Shown here: positions 43,099 through 51,556 of the stretch, piece by piece
Position numbering within the stretch: position 1 is the first letter of the stretch
Layout of the letters: every line of letters starts with the position of its first letter
Assembly (NCBI RefSeq): GCF_016908595.1
Contig: NZ_JAFBEC010000005.1
Coordinates: 124,001 to 188,000 of the forward strand
DNA length: 64,000 nt
From: Geomicrobium sediminis
GTDB taxonomy: Bacteria; Bacillota; Bacilli; Bacillales; Marinococcaceae
Direction: 5' to 3'
Notes under the pieces: generated by a model
What the model saw: only the letters and a program-made list of their open reading frames with translations
The model's database searches: none
Told to the model about the DNA's origin: nothing
Program-made: the position numbers and the translations under genes

Positions 43099-43242
43099 AT
43101 GCTTTGGACATTGCTATTAATTATTGTTGTTTTATGGGCGTTAGGGCTAATCGGCGGAGTTGGAGGAGGACTTATTCACCTTTTACTCGTTGTTGCCCTC
43201 GTCGTTCTCATCGTTCAACTTGTAAGTGGTCGACGAATGTAG
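43099..43242 (+). CDS. lmo0937 family small membrane protein
   Basis: A 47-residue peptide (LWTLLLIIVVLWALGLIGGV, then GGGLIHLLLVVALVVLIVQL) with the glycine-rich hinge and two short helices of the lmo0937 family, common in Bacillales. TTAGGAGGA lies eight bases before ATG 43099. Function unknown; the family often responds to envelope stress. Confidence 0.82.
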   Translation: MLWTLLLIIVVLWALGLIGGVGGGLIHLLLVVALVVLIVQLVSGRRM

Positions 43243-43270
43243 CAGGGGATCTTCCCCTAGCTACATTTTT
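43238..43270 (+). terminator. Terminator of the lmo0937-type gene
   Basis: TGTAGC-A-GGGGA pairs with TCCCC-TA-GCTACA, followed by a T-run. Confidence 0.85.
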
Positions 43271-43534
43271 TATTGTCGATTTCCCTGGAAATAATTGTTG
43301 ATTCGTCTCTTTTTGTCTATATGTAGTTTATTCAAGAGGCACTATTGATGTATGATCGTCACTTACATACGAGTTGCTTTTAATTTATGATGATTCAAAC
43401 TTTGTAAATTGGCGTAGACAAGCCTTAAATCATGTGCTTCATTGAACGATGACAATACGATGAATAGCCTCGTATCTCAAAGTAAGATTTAGTATACTAG
43501 TCTTGTTAACTACATGTTTAGAAAGGCAGTCCCT

Positions 43535-44032
43535 ATGAAAACGATGCTCGACTTTTTAAGAAATAGTATTCGCCTCCCTCAAAAAGAGGCCGTGTTTACG
43601 TTAAACCGTGAAGGTTTTGGCTTACCGATTGTTTTCCTCTGTTTTATCTTATTGCTAGTTAGCCTTCCCTTAGGTGTCCAAATGGCATTATCCGGCGAAA
43701 ATATGGCTGCAGAGGTCGCTTTGCCGATCTTTCTCGTTTTCTTTTTCTTTGTTTATTATCCGTTTTTCGTCTTATCTGTACTCATCCCGCTTGCCGCGAT
43801 TACATTGCTTGCACTGCTTGTCGCGAAATTTGCACACCGCAAAATGAACTTTTTTATGTTGTATAAAATTGCTGCGTTTGCGGCTATTCTACCTGTAATT
43901 GGACTTGGAATTACAATATTGATTGGTTCTGCTTTACTTGAAACGATCTGGATTGGGATTAGTATTGTTTATCTCACAGTGATATTAATTCGTGTTGTGT
44001 TCATCTATCCGAAGCGCAAGTCTGCTCGTTGA
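43535..44032 (+). CDS. DUF1189-like membrane protein
   Basis: A 165-residue protein with four transmembrane segments after a soluble start (MLDFLRNSIRLPQKEAVFTL) in the manner of DUF1189 proteins. Basic C-terminus (YPKRKSAR). ATG 43535 has AGAAAGG ten bases upstream. Upstream lie 260 bases with no gene. The family assignment is from topology and N-terminal pattern. Confidence 0.65.
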   Translation: MKTMLDFLRNSIRLPQKEAVFTLNREGFGLPIVFLCFILLLVSLPLGVQMALSGENMAAEVALPIFLVFFFFVYYPFFVLSVLIPLAAITLLALLVAKFAHRKMNFFMLYKIAAFAAILPVIGLGITILIGSALLETIWIGISIVYLTVILIRVVFIYPKRKSAR

Positions 44033-44085
44033 CTTTCATCCCCTTTACACGCTAAGATAGCGATGCAAGAAAGGATGATTGTTCA

Positions 44086-44334
44086 GTGGGAATTATCATC
44101 GTTGAATTATGCCAAAGCAACGCCATTACAAAGCTTGAGATCGAATCAATTCTTGAAGAGAAGTATCCCGAAGTTGACGTGATTGAGTCAGAATGTCTGT
44201 CTACTTGTGGACTTTGTGCACTTCGACCGTTTGCACTCGTGAATGGCAATCGAATTTTTGGTGATAGCCCTGAAGAGTGTTTGGAGAAATTGCAATTTCG
44301 AATTGAAGTTGAGCTCGAACTTTATTCTATGTAA
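44086..44334 (+). CDS. YuzB-like DUF1450 protein
   Basis: An 82-residue protein with the DUF1450 pattern: VELCQSN at the start and ESECLSTCGLCALRPFALVN in the middle, giving four conserved cysteines that suggest metal or Fe-S binding. It starts at GTG 44086 after GAAAGGATG. Function unknown. It ends with a clean terminator. Confidence 0.88.
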   Translation: MGIIIVELCQSNAITKLEIESILEEKYPEVDVIESECLSTCGLCALRPFALVNGNRIFGDSPEECLEKLQFRIEVELELYSM

Positions 44335-44358
44335 CACCCTTCATAAGTGAAGGGTGTT
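44334..44358. terminator. Bidirectional terminator
   Basis: ACACCCTTCA/TGAAGGGTGT 10-bp stem, TAAG loop, between convergent genes. Confidence 0.92.
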
Positions 44359-44361
44359 TTT

Positions 44362-44979
44362 CTATAAAATTTGAAGAAGTTCCTTCGGTTGGTTTATCAT
44401 CTTGTCATACGTTTTTACGTCACCAAATCCATAACTCGCATAGATAAACGGAATGCCTGCTTTTTTGGCTGCTTCTTGATCACCCAACGTATCACCAACA
44501 TAGACAGAAGCGTTTAATTGGTTACGACTTATTACCAGCTGTATGTTCTCAGCTTTAGATAGGCCTGTTCTTCCAGGGTTCTCATAGTCACGAAAGTATT
44601 TCCCTAAGTTGTGATAATGGTAGAATGCCTCAATATACCCATCTTGACAATTACTGACGATGTACAATTGGTAACGAGACGCCAATTGTTTGAGCGTAGA
44701 CTCCACATGTTCATATAGCTTTCCACCCTGTTGACGCAACGCCTCGTTTTCCGCGTTACTTACTTGCTTGAGTAACGTCTCTCGCTCTTCGCTTGTTAAG
44801 CTTGGGAATAATCGTTCCCCAATCTCCTCCATTTGTAAGCCCATTACACCTTGAAGGTCTTCTTTAGTAATCGTCTGCTTAATTCGTGAATCATACGAGA
44901 GCTTCGATTGCCAAGTATTGACTACAACATCGCTAGAATCCCAAAGTGTTCCATCTAAATCAAATATAATACTATCCAT
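44362..44979 (-). CDS. HAD family hydrolase (phosphatase)
   Basis: A 205-residue haloacid-dehalogenase phosphatase: motif I IIFDLDGTLWDSS, motif II YIVSNCQDGY, motif III with the lysine in GLSKAENIQLV and motif IV VYVGDTLGDQEAAKKAG. Cap helices at residues 20-85 resemble phosphoglycolate phosphatases. The substrate is a phosphorylated metabolite, not defined. GAGGAGGAG precedes the start. Confidence 0.88.
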   Translation of the reverse strand: MDSIIFDLDGTLWDSSDVVVNTWQSKLSYDSRIKQTITKEDLQGVMGLQMEEIGERLFPSLTSEERETLLKQVSNAENEALRQQGGKLYEHVESTLKQLASRYQLYIVSNCQDGYIEAFYHYHNLGKYFRDYENPGRTGLSKAENIQLVISRNQLNASVYVGDTLGDQEAAKKAGIPFIYASYGFGDVKTYDKMINQPKELLQIL

Positions 44980-45082
44980 GACTCCTCCTCACTCACGTCT
45001 TTGACGATTCGCGTAACCTATTTTTCAATAACACAGTCGTTCTCTCTCTAGGTTTGTTACACTAGAAGGTAATTTAAGAGAT

Positions 45083-45958
45083 ATGATTACGTTACATACT
45101 GGAGGTGTTCTTATCTATTCATTTTCATTTGAACAGAATCTCGCCTATTTAATGCGCTCTCCTCTTGAACCAATGTATGCAATTGAAGGCAACAAGATCA
45201 CACGAGCAATTGAAGTTGACGATCACACCCACATCTTCCAACTCTCTAATCATGAAGACAAATTACGGATTGATACATTTGAAGGAAACTCTCAAGTCGT
45301 ACACGATTTTGTTACTGAATGGCTTGATCTTCACTATCCACTATCTTCGTTCTATGAAATGGCGACAGACGATCCTTTGCTTTCCAATGCTATTAATGAT
45401 TATAGAGGGCTACGTCTCATCGGAATTCCTGATTTGTTTGAGGCACTTACTTGGGGAATTATCGGTCAACAAGTGAACTTAACCTTTGCCTATACATTAA
45501 AGAAACGACTTGTTGAGACCTATGGTCACACCGTACCTTTCAACAATCATTCACTCTCTCTTTTCCCACAACCAACTACTATTGCCGAACTTTCTATTGA
45601 TGACTTACTACCTTTACAGCTGAGCCGTAGAAAAAGTGAATACCTAATTCATGTTGCAAGACACATTGCGGAAGGTTCACTTTCCAAAACACTGCTGTCC
45701 TCTGAACTAGAATCTGCTGAAAAACAACTTACGAACATTCGTGGCATTGGTCCGTGGACTGCAAATTATGTGCTAATGCGTTGCTTACGATATGCACGTG
45801 CCTTTCCAATTGACGATGTTGGCTTTCAAAATGCGATGAAACATGTGCTACATTCGCAGGATAAACCATCAAAGGAAACGATCATGGGTTATGCGAAGCA
45901 TTGGCGCGGATTTGAAGCGTACGCTGTGTTTTATTTGTGGAGAACGTTACAAGGTTAA
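45083..45958 (+). CDS. alkA: DNA-3-methyladenine glycosylase II (AlkA)
   Basis: A 291-residue HhH-GPD glycosylase: N-terminal TBP-like domain, then LFEALTWGIIGQQVNLTFAY, the helix-hairpin-helix LTNIRGIGPWTANYVLMR with catalytic Asp in FPIDDVGFQNAM, and WRGFEAYAVFYLWR. It removes alkylated purines. With AlkC at 4447 the window holds two independent alkylation glycosylases. The start is uncertain: ATG 45083 has only AAGAG upstream, while a strong GGAGGTG (45101-45107) sits inside the frame with no canonical start codon at the right distance. Confidence 0.9.
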   Translation: MITLHTGGVLIYSFSFEQNLAYLMRSPLEPMYAIEGNKITRAIEVDDHTHIFQLSNHEDKLRIDTFEGNSQVVHDFVTEWLDLHYPLSSFYEMATDDPLLSNAINDYRGLRLIGIPDLFEALTWGIIGQQVNLTFAYTLKKRLVETYGHTVPFNNHSLSLFPQPTTIAELSIDDLLPLQLSRRKSEYLIHVARHIAEGSLSKTLLSSELESAEKQLTNIRGIGPWTANYVLMRCLRYARAFPIDDVGFQNAMKHVLHSQDKPSKETIMGYAKHWRGFEAYAVFYLWRTLQG

Positions 45959-45965
45959 AATGAAC

Positions 45966-45990
45966 AAAGAGCCGAACTACGGCTCTTTTA
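45966..45990. terminator. Bidirectional terminator
   Basis: AAAGAGCCG/CGGCTCTTT 9-bp stem, 5-base loop, then T residues, between convergent genes. Confidence 0.9.
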
Positions 45991-46491
45991 CACATTAATC
46001 GATAGATCAGCTTTCAACTCTTGAATTTGTTCAATATGCCGTGTTTCGTGGTAAGGTAATAATTCGATCCATTGTTTAATCGACAGCTGTCCGAATTTAG
46101 GATGCCTTACTGATTTATGTGTATAATCTTCTTCTGGCGAGACACGCTCTATCACTCGTAAAAAATGGCGTCTTGAATGCTCAAACCCTTCTAAAATCTG
46201 ACTAACTTGAAACGGACCTTCGTTTGGTAGAATGTTTTTTGGAGCATCCGTTTTCACAGAACGATCCAGGGCACGTTCGATCGGCTTTTCGCGTACCACT
46301 GACTCTTGATCGTTTTTTAGACCTTGTTCAATTGCATCAGCAAACGCTCCTTCAGACAAGATTAAATGATGACAGATTTGACCGATACTCCAAACATCAT
46401 GACGTTGTTTCGCATTAAGTTGTTGCTCTGTAAGACCAGTAATTTCACGAACAACCTTTGCACGCACGTCTTGCAAATGGTTACAATCCAT
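45988..46491 (-). CDS. DinB family protein
   Basis: A 167-residue four-helix bundle: DVWSIGQICHHLILSEGAFA (first His ligand) and LLPYHETRHIEQIQEL (C-terminal His pair) give the DinB metal site. GGGGGGTGA precedes the start. Related Bacillus proteins (YfiT/BstA-like) act in bacillithiol transfer, but the function here is not shown. Confidence 0.83.
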   Translation of the reverse strand: MDCNHLQDVRAKVVREITGLTEQQLNAKQRHDVWSIGQICHHLILSEGAFADAIEQGLKNDQESVVREKPIERALDRSVKTDAPKNILPNEGPFQVSQILEGFEHSRRHFLRVIERVSPEEDYTHKSVRHPKFGQLSIKQWIELLPYHETRHIEQIQELKADLSINV

Positions 46492-46631
46492 TACGATTCA
46501 CCCCCCGTTACGACTTCGTTTGGTTTATCTTATTCAAACCTTGCATATTTTTATGTGAATGTTAAGAAAAAATCATTTGAGAGCAATGTTATTCGTTCTA
46601 TGATATTCAACACTTACAAAGGAGGCATCCT

Positions 46632-47135
46632 ATGATCCATCCTAACTATTGGATCGACCAGCTCGGACTACAGCCCCATCAAGAAGGTGGCTACTTCACT
46701 GAAAGTTTCAAAGCCAATGAGCAGATCAAAAGTCAAACTGGAGACCGCAGACCATTATATACGAGCATTTATTTTTTATTAACTACAAAAAGCCCTTCTC
46801 ATTTCCACCGTCTTAAAAGTGATGAAGTTTGGTATTATCATTACGGTGCGCCACTTACAGTCCACATGCTACATCCGGACGGTTCCTATGAGCAAGTCAA
46901 CGTCGGTCCGCAAATCGAACACGGTCAACAACTGAGCACCGTCGTACGCGCGGGAACTATTTTTGGCTCCACCGTTTCATCAGACTATTCACTTGTTAGT
47001 TGTGCTGTTGCACCAGGCTTCGATTATGAAGACTTTGAATTGTTCACACAAGATGAGTTAATCGGCGAATACCCTGACCATGAAGCGATCATTCGTTTAC
47101 TAGCGTATGAAACACTTCCTATTGATGAGGAATAG
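46632..47135 (+). CDS. DUF985 cupin protein
   Basis: A 167-residue beta-barrel cupin of the DUF985 (Cupin_5) group: PHQEGGYFTESF, SIYFLLTTKSPSHFHRLKSD, EVWYYHYGAPL and SCAVAPGFDYEDFEL. Histidines in SHFHRLKSDEVWYYH suit a metal-binding site. The enzymatic role is unknown. AAGGAGG precedes ATG 46632. It overlaps the convergent nitronate-monooxygenase gene by 17 bases. Confidence 0.88.
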   Translation: MIHPNYWIDQLGLQPHQEGGYFTESFKANEQIKSQTGDRRPLYTSIYFLLTTKSPSHFHRLKSDEVWYYHYGAPLTVHMLHPDGSYEQVNVGPQIEHGQQLSTVVRAGTIFGSTVSSDYSLVSCAVAPGFDYEDFELFTQDELIGEYPDHEAIIRLLAYETLPIDEE

Positions 47136-48171
47136 CTTTGGTTAGTCGCTGCATCAATTGCTCTACTGACAATTGTTCAGCTAATCGCAAACCTTGACCT
47201 GCCCATAAAGACATCGTATTCCAATCTCCCTCTTCTGAAGATGCCTTTCGCAAATCTTGCGTAACTGCATTTTGAATTGGATAAGGCGGGATTTCTTCTA
47301 AACGTGTGCTAGTATGAGCTTCAATAAAGGCGTTTCGAATTCCTCTCGCAGCTTTGCCAGAAAAAGCATACGTTACGTCTGTATCCGCTTCATTATGTTG
47401 CAACAATTGCTCTTTATGGAGTGGATGCGCAGCACTCTCAATCGTCGTTAAAAACGCCGTTCCCAACTGCACACCTGTTGCTCCTAATGCAAAGGATGCA
47501 GCAACCCCGCGTTCATCCATAATTCCACCTGCAGCAATGACTGGAATCGTGACGTGGTCAACAATTTGCGGGACAAGGGCCATTGTTCCAATTAACGGCA
47601 AATACTCACTTTGTATGAAACTACCACGATGACCACCTGCTTCACTACCTTGAGCAACAACCGCATCAATGCCAACTTGCTCGATCTGTTTGGCTTCCTC
47701 TACCGTAGTGGCCGTCCCACACGTTACAATACCCGCAGCCTTCAACGCAGCCACTTGATTGTCAGTTGGAACCCCAAACGTAAAGCTAAATACTGGTACT
47801 TGTTCTTCAAGTACTACTTCGAATTGTTGCTCAAACGATTCTTGGACTTTCTCGACCTTTTTAGTCATTAAACCGAAGCGATTTCGAAACGGTTGTGTGA
47901 GCTCCATACCTCTCTTACTATGTACTGCAACTTCTTCAGCCGTAAACGATTGCTCAGGAATAAAAAGATTTACCGCAAATGGCTGATCGGTTAACGTTTT
48001 CACTTTTTGAATTGCCTTTCGTAAGTTCTCGGGTGACATGTATCCACCCCCAATGGTTCCTAACCCTCCATAATTAGACACAGCTGCAACAAGTTGTGGA
48101 GACGTTGCCCCACCAGCCATACCTGCTTGAATAATCGGATATTTCACATTAAATACGTTTGCTTCTTCCAT
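47119..48171 (-). CDS. Nitronate monooxygenase
   Basis: A 350-residue FMN TIM-barrel enzyme: KYPIIQAGMAGGATSPQLVA, LGTIGGGYMSPENL, VVAQGSEAGGHRGSF with the catalytic-His region (AGGH) and IAAGGIMDERGVAASFALGA. It oxidises toxic nitronates such as propionate-3-nitronate. AAGGGTGAG lies upstream. Its 3' end overlaps the cupin gene. Confidence 0.9.
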   Translation of the reverse strand: MEEANVFNVKYPIIQAGMAGGATSPQLVAAVSNYGGLGTIGGGYMSPENLRKAIQKVKTLTDQPFAVNLFIPEQSFTAEEVAVHSKRGMELTQPFRNRFGLMTKKVEKVQESFEQQFEVVLEEQVPVFSFTFGVPTDNQVAALKAAGIVTCGTATTVEEAKQIEQVGIDAVVAQGSEAGGHRGSFIQSEYLPLIGTMALVPQIVDHVTIPVIAAGGIMDERGVAASFALGATGVQLGTAFLTTIESAAHPLHKEQLLQHNEADTDVTYAFSGKAARGIRNAFIEAHTSTRLEEIPPYPIQNAVTQDLRKASSEEGDWNTMSLWAGQGLRLAEQLSVEQLMQRLTKAIPHQ

Positions 48172-48212
48172 AATCTCACCCTTCCAATACTATCTTTTCT
48201 CTATTATACAAT

Positions 48213-48243
48213 GCAAAAGGAGCTACCACTAGGTAACTCCTTG
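48213..48243 (-). terminator. Terminator of gdhA
   Basis: AAGGAGCTACC/GGTAACTCCTT 11-bp stem (one mismatch-type pair), then TTTTGC on the minus strand. Confidence 0.85.
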
Positions 48244-48266
48244 TACATTTATTGTAATACAAGTCT

Positions 48267-49613
48267 TTACAATACGCCTTGTGCAATCATCGCATCTGCG
48301 ACCCGTTTAAAACCAGCAATATTCGCACCATCAATCAAATTGTCCTCACATTTGTATTGCCTTCCCGCCGATAAGCTTTGGTCGAAAATATTTTGCATAA
48401 TTTCTTTTAGCTGACGATCAACTTCTTCAAATGTCCATGAAACTCTCGCGCTATTTTGAGCCATCTCTAAGGCAGACACCGCCACCCCACCAGCGTTTGC
48501 GGCTTTACTTGGCGCAAAACCAACGTGGTTTTCTCGAAACTGCTCCACAGCTTTAAGTGTGCATGGCATATTTGCACCTTCAGCGACAATGCTAACACCG
48601 TTATGAATGAGCGTACTTGCATCATTTTCATCAAGCTCATTTTGAGTGGCGCAAGGAAGTGCAATGTCACAAGCTACTTGCCATATTTTCTCCCCACCGT
48701 AAAACGATGAATGATCATGCTCCTCTGCATACGCAGAAATTCGTTTGCCTTCAACTTCTTTTAAGCGTTTAACCGTTTCAAGGTCAATGCCCTTTTCATC
48801 GTAAATGTAGCCTGAAGAATCGCTGCATGCAACCACTCGAGCGCCAAGTTCAATCGCTTTTTCCATCGCATAAATGGATACTTTACCTGACCCTGAAACA
48901 ATAATCTTTTTCCCAGTTAAACTTTCATTAAACTCTTTCAACATGTTCTCAACAAAATAAATGACACCATAACCCGTTGATTCAGCTCTCGTTAAACTCC
49001 CGCCGATATCTACACCTTTCCCAGTGAACACTCCCGCTTCAGATGAACCTCTTAATTTTCGATATTGCCCAACCATGTAGTTGATTTCACGCCCACCTAC
49101 ACCAATATCTCCAGCAGGTACATCAACGTTCGGTCCGATATGTTTAGATAGCTCAGTCATAAAGCTTTGTGTAAAGCGCATGATTTCAGCGTTTGACTTA
49201 TTTTTCGGATCAAAGTCTGCGCCACCCTTACCTCCACCGATTGGTTGTCCCGTTAATGCATTTTTGAAAATCTGTTCAAATGCAAGAAACTTTACGATAC
49301 TTGAATTGACAGTTGGATGAAACCGAAGCCCGCCCTTGTACGGACCAATGGCCGCATTAAATTGAACTCGGTACCCTCGATTTACTTGGACAGCACCTTG
49401 ATCATCGACCCACGGAACGCGGAATGATATGAAACGATCAGGCTCAACGAGCCTTTCTAAAATGCCAAATTGTTGATACTTTGGATGTTCAGCTAAGTAT
49501 GGCGCTAGTGAATCAAAGATCTCTTTTACCGCTTGGTAAAACTCTTCTTCATGTGGATCACGTTCTTTAACCGTTTCTAATACATCTTCGATATACTTTT
49601 TAGCATCTTCCAT
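48267..49613 (-). CDS. gdhA: NADP-specific glutamate dehydrogenase
   Basis: A 448-residue hexameric-type GDH: YKGGLRFHPTVNSSIVKFLA, PIGGGKGGADFDPKNKSNAE (substrate lysine), DVPAGDIGVGGREINYM and the NADP-loop IIVSGSGKVSIYAMEKAIEL. It interconverts 2-oxoglutarate plus ammonia and glutamate. The length and GSGKVS loop are typical of the anabolic NADP class. The GAAGGGGTG site precedes the start. Monocistronic. Confidence 0.95.
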   Translation of the reverse strand: MEDAKKYIEDVLETVKERDPHEEEFYQAVKEIFDSLAPYLAEHPKYQQFGILERLVEPDRFISFRVPWVDDQGAVQVNRGYRVQFNAAIGPYKGGLRFHPTVNSSIVKFLAFEQIFKNALTGQPIGGGKGGADFDPKNKSNAEIMRFTQSFMTELSKHIGPNVDVPAGDIGVGGREINYMVGQYRKLRGSSEAGVFTGKGVDIGGSLTRAESTGYGVIYFVENMLKEFNESLTGKKIIVSGSGKVSIYAMEKAIELGARVVACSDSSGYIYDEKGIDLETVKRLKEVEGKRISAYAEEHDHSSFYGGEKIWQVACDIALPCATQNELDENDASTLIHNGVSIVAEGANMPCTLKAVEQFRENHVGFAPSKAANAGGVAVSALEMAQNSARVSWTFEEVDRQLKEIMQNIFDQSLSAGRQYKCEDNLIDGANIAGFKRVADAMIAQGVL

Positions 49614-49755
49614 ACATTCACCCCTTCAAAATAATGGTTATTCTTATCAATTCCCGACTTCCTTCACAGATTAAACGCTCAATCTACTGCTTTTAACCTA
49701 TACTTATATGTTTTTCCGCTTCCAAAAAGAAACCATTTAGAATTACTATAAAAAT

Positions 49756-49790
49756 AAAAGAAGACACTCCATAGTGAAGTGTCTTCTTTT
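49756..49790 (-). terminator. Terminator of the FMN reductase gene
   Basis: AAAAGAAGACACT/AGTGTCTTCTTTT 13-bp perfect stem. Confidence 0.9.
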
Positions 49791-49795
49791 ACGAG

Positions 49796-50338
49796 CTAAT
49801 TCACTTTTTCGTAGCTTTGAAACCCTTGCAAAATTTGTTCAACCGCTTGATCGACTCTCGCTGCCGTATCAACGTCTTGGATGAATAGGTGATCATCATC
49901 AATGTGAATATCACTACTTAACACATAGACGGGTTTTAACAAGTGTGTGCTGCCAAGCGTATGCAAAACAGGTAATAATGAAAAATCTAAGGAAAGGTAA
50001 TGGGCAATACTCCCACCCGTAGCGAGAGGTAAAACCGTTTTTCCTCGTAACGCCCCTTCTGGCAGTAGATCGAGGAATGCTTTTAAACCTCCGGTAATTG
50101 ACGCTTTATAAATTGGACTTCCGATAATGATAACTTCTGCTCTTTCCACCAAAGCTGATGCTTCTTTAATACTTGGTGAACCGAATTTTGCATGCAATAA
50201 ATCCTCCGCAGGTAAGTCTCGGACGTTGATAAAATCTACAGAGCAATCTGCTTTTAACCTGCCAGCAACTTCATGTAAAACATGACTCGTTTTTGATGGT
50301 TCACTTGGACTTCCTGAAATAACGACAACATGATTCAT
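49796..50338 (-). CDS. NADPH-dependent FMN reductase (SsuE-like)
   Basis: A 180-residue flavodoxin-fold reductase with VISGSPSEPSKTSHVLHEVA (phosphate loop), VIIGSPIYKASITGGLKAFL and TVLPLATGGSIAHYLSLDF, matching SsuE. It would supply reduced FMN to a monooxygenase. GGGAGTGGATGTTGT precedes ATG 50338. No sulfonate monooxygenase is adjacent; the LLM-type protein at 62874 is too distant to be called its partner. Confidence 0.87.
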   Translation of the reverse strand: MNHVVVISGSPSEPSKTSHVLHEVAGRLKADCSVDFINVRDLPAEDLLHAKFGSPSIKEASALVERAEVIIIGSPIYKASITGGLKAFLDLLPEGALRGKTVLPLATGGSIAHYLSLDFSLLPVLHTLGSTHLLKPVYVLSSDIHIDDDHLFIQDVDTAARVDQAVEQILQGFQSYEKVN

Positions 50339-50688
50339 ACAACATCCACTCCCACTCGTATAAAGTTTGTGCATCGCACGTGCATCCGAATGAACGTTCA
50401 GATCGCTTCATTACAGACCTTTTGCGATTTTTCTATCTTTCTAATACGTCGCATACGCTCATGCCCTCTAACATACATGAGCCGTCAAGTTATTACCTTG
50501 TATGCTAATCTTATAATACCTATTTGTCAAGTATGAATTATATGAATAATTGAACGAATGTGTGCATTAAATCCTCTAAAATTCGTTAATCTGTGTTGAC
50601 TTCAGGATAATTTACCTATATTCTAGACTCAATACATCGACTACTGTTCAATGAACAGTACCGATTAAAGCGATGGTGGTGAACGCAG
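50339..50688. promoter_or_regulatory. Divergent control region with palindromic operator for the PadR operon
   Basis: A sigma-A-like promoter (TTGACT 50596-50601, 17-base spacer, TATTCT 50619-50624) points to the padR operon with a start near 50631. TACTGTTCAATGAACAGTA (50642-50660) is a perfect 9-1-9 palindrome just downstream of that start, so a repressor bound there, probably PadR, would block transcription. The remaining 250 bases hold nothing I can name. Confidence 0.65.
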
Positions 50689-51021
50689 ATGAACGCACAA
50701 TGGAAAAAAGGGATTCTAGAATTGTGTGTGTTACTTCTTATTTCAAATAAAGATCGGTATGGCTATGAACTCGTTGAAGAGATTTCAAAAAAATTCACCA
50801 TTTCAGAAGGTGGGTTATACCCGCTGTTAAGACGGATGACAAAAGATGAGCTATTTTCGACTTACCTTGCGGAATCAAAAGAAGGGCCTCCTCGCAAGTA
50901 TTATGCCATAACCGAAAAAGGTGAAGAAATGAAAGAAAAATTGCTGCATGACTGGAATGATTTGAAACACGGTGTAAATCAATTTATCCAAGAGGAGGTC
51001 GATCAAATTGAGAAAAACTGA
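50689..51021 (+). CDS. PadR family transcriptional regulator
   Basis: A 110-residue winged-helix protein: WKKGILELCVLLLISNKDRY, GYELVEEISKKFTISEGGLY (recognition), PLLRRMTKDELFSTYLAES and PPRKYYAITEKGEEM. PadR proteins repress until bound by ligand; here the usual three-gene arrangement with HAAS and DUF4097 proteins points to envelope-stress sensing. The 3' end overlaps the next gene by 14 bases. Confidence 0.92.
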   Translation: MNAQWKKGILELCVLLLISNKDRYGYELVEEISKKFTISEGGLYPLLRRMTKDELFSTYLAESKEGPPRKYYAITEKGEEMKEKLLHDWNDLKHGVNQFIQEEVDQIEKN

Positions 51022-51556
51022 CTATATGGCGTCTTTAGAATCAAAGCTTGCTAACCTTCCAAAGGAGGAACGTTTAGAGTTTATTGCTGATTATGAGGAG
51101 CACTTCACGATCGGTTTAACTAACGGTCGAACGGAGGATGAAATTGCTGAATCGCTTGGTAAGCCTGAAAAAGTAGCGAAAGAAATTGTTGCGCAGTACA
51201 ACCTTGAAGTTGCTCATAACCATCCTTCAATGAAAACCATTTTACGAGCATCGTTCGCTGCTATCTCACTAAGTATGTTTAACTTGATCTTTGTTTTAGG
51301 ACCGTTTGTTGCAATCATGGTCATTCCGATTACACTCGCCATGGTATCAATCGCACTGATTTTATCTCCATTACTTTTACTGATTCAAGAAGGTTTTTCT
51401 TCGGCATTTTGGATTCAAGGCTTTTTGCTCATCGGTTATGTAGGTCTTGGAATGATTCTCGCTGTTGGTAGTTGGAAATTGCTTCAGCTTTGTTACGGTC
51501 TTATCATTCGTTATTTAAACTTTAACTTAAACATTGTAAGAGGTGGTCAAGAATGA
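51008..51556 (+). CDS. HAAS-domain (DUF1700) membrane protein
   Basis: A 182-residue protein. Residues 1-65 form the HAAS module (LESKLANLPKEERLEFIADY, FTIGLTNGRTEDEIAESLGK); three to four transmembrane segments follow. HAAS proteins pair with PadR regulators. TTG 51008 has GAGGAGG upstream. The stop overlaps the next ATG by four bases. Confidence 0.9.
   Translation: MRKTDYMASLESKLANLPKEERLEFIADYEEHFTIGLTNGRTEDEIAESLGKPEKVAKEIVAQYNLEVAHNHPSMKTILRASFAAISLSMFNLIFVLGPFVAIMVIPITLAMVSIALILSPLLLLIQEGFSSAFWIQGFLLIGYVGLGMILAVGSWKLLQLCYGLIIRYLNFNLNIVRGGQE

Noticed and set aside
50339-50590. Possible SAM riboswitch before the SsuE-like gene
   Set aside because: No recognisable S-box helices or conserved core; only the PadR promoter and palindrome can be supported.
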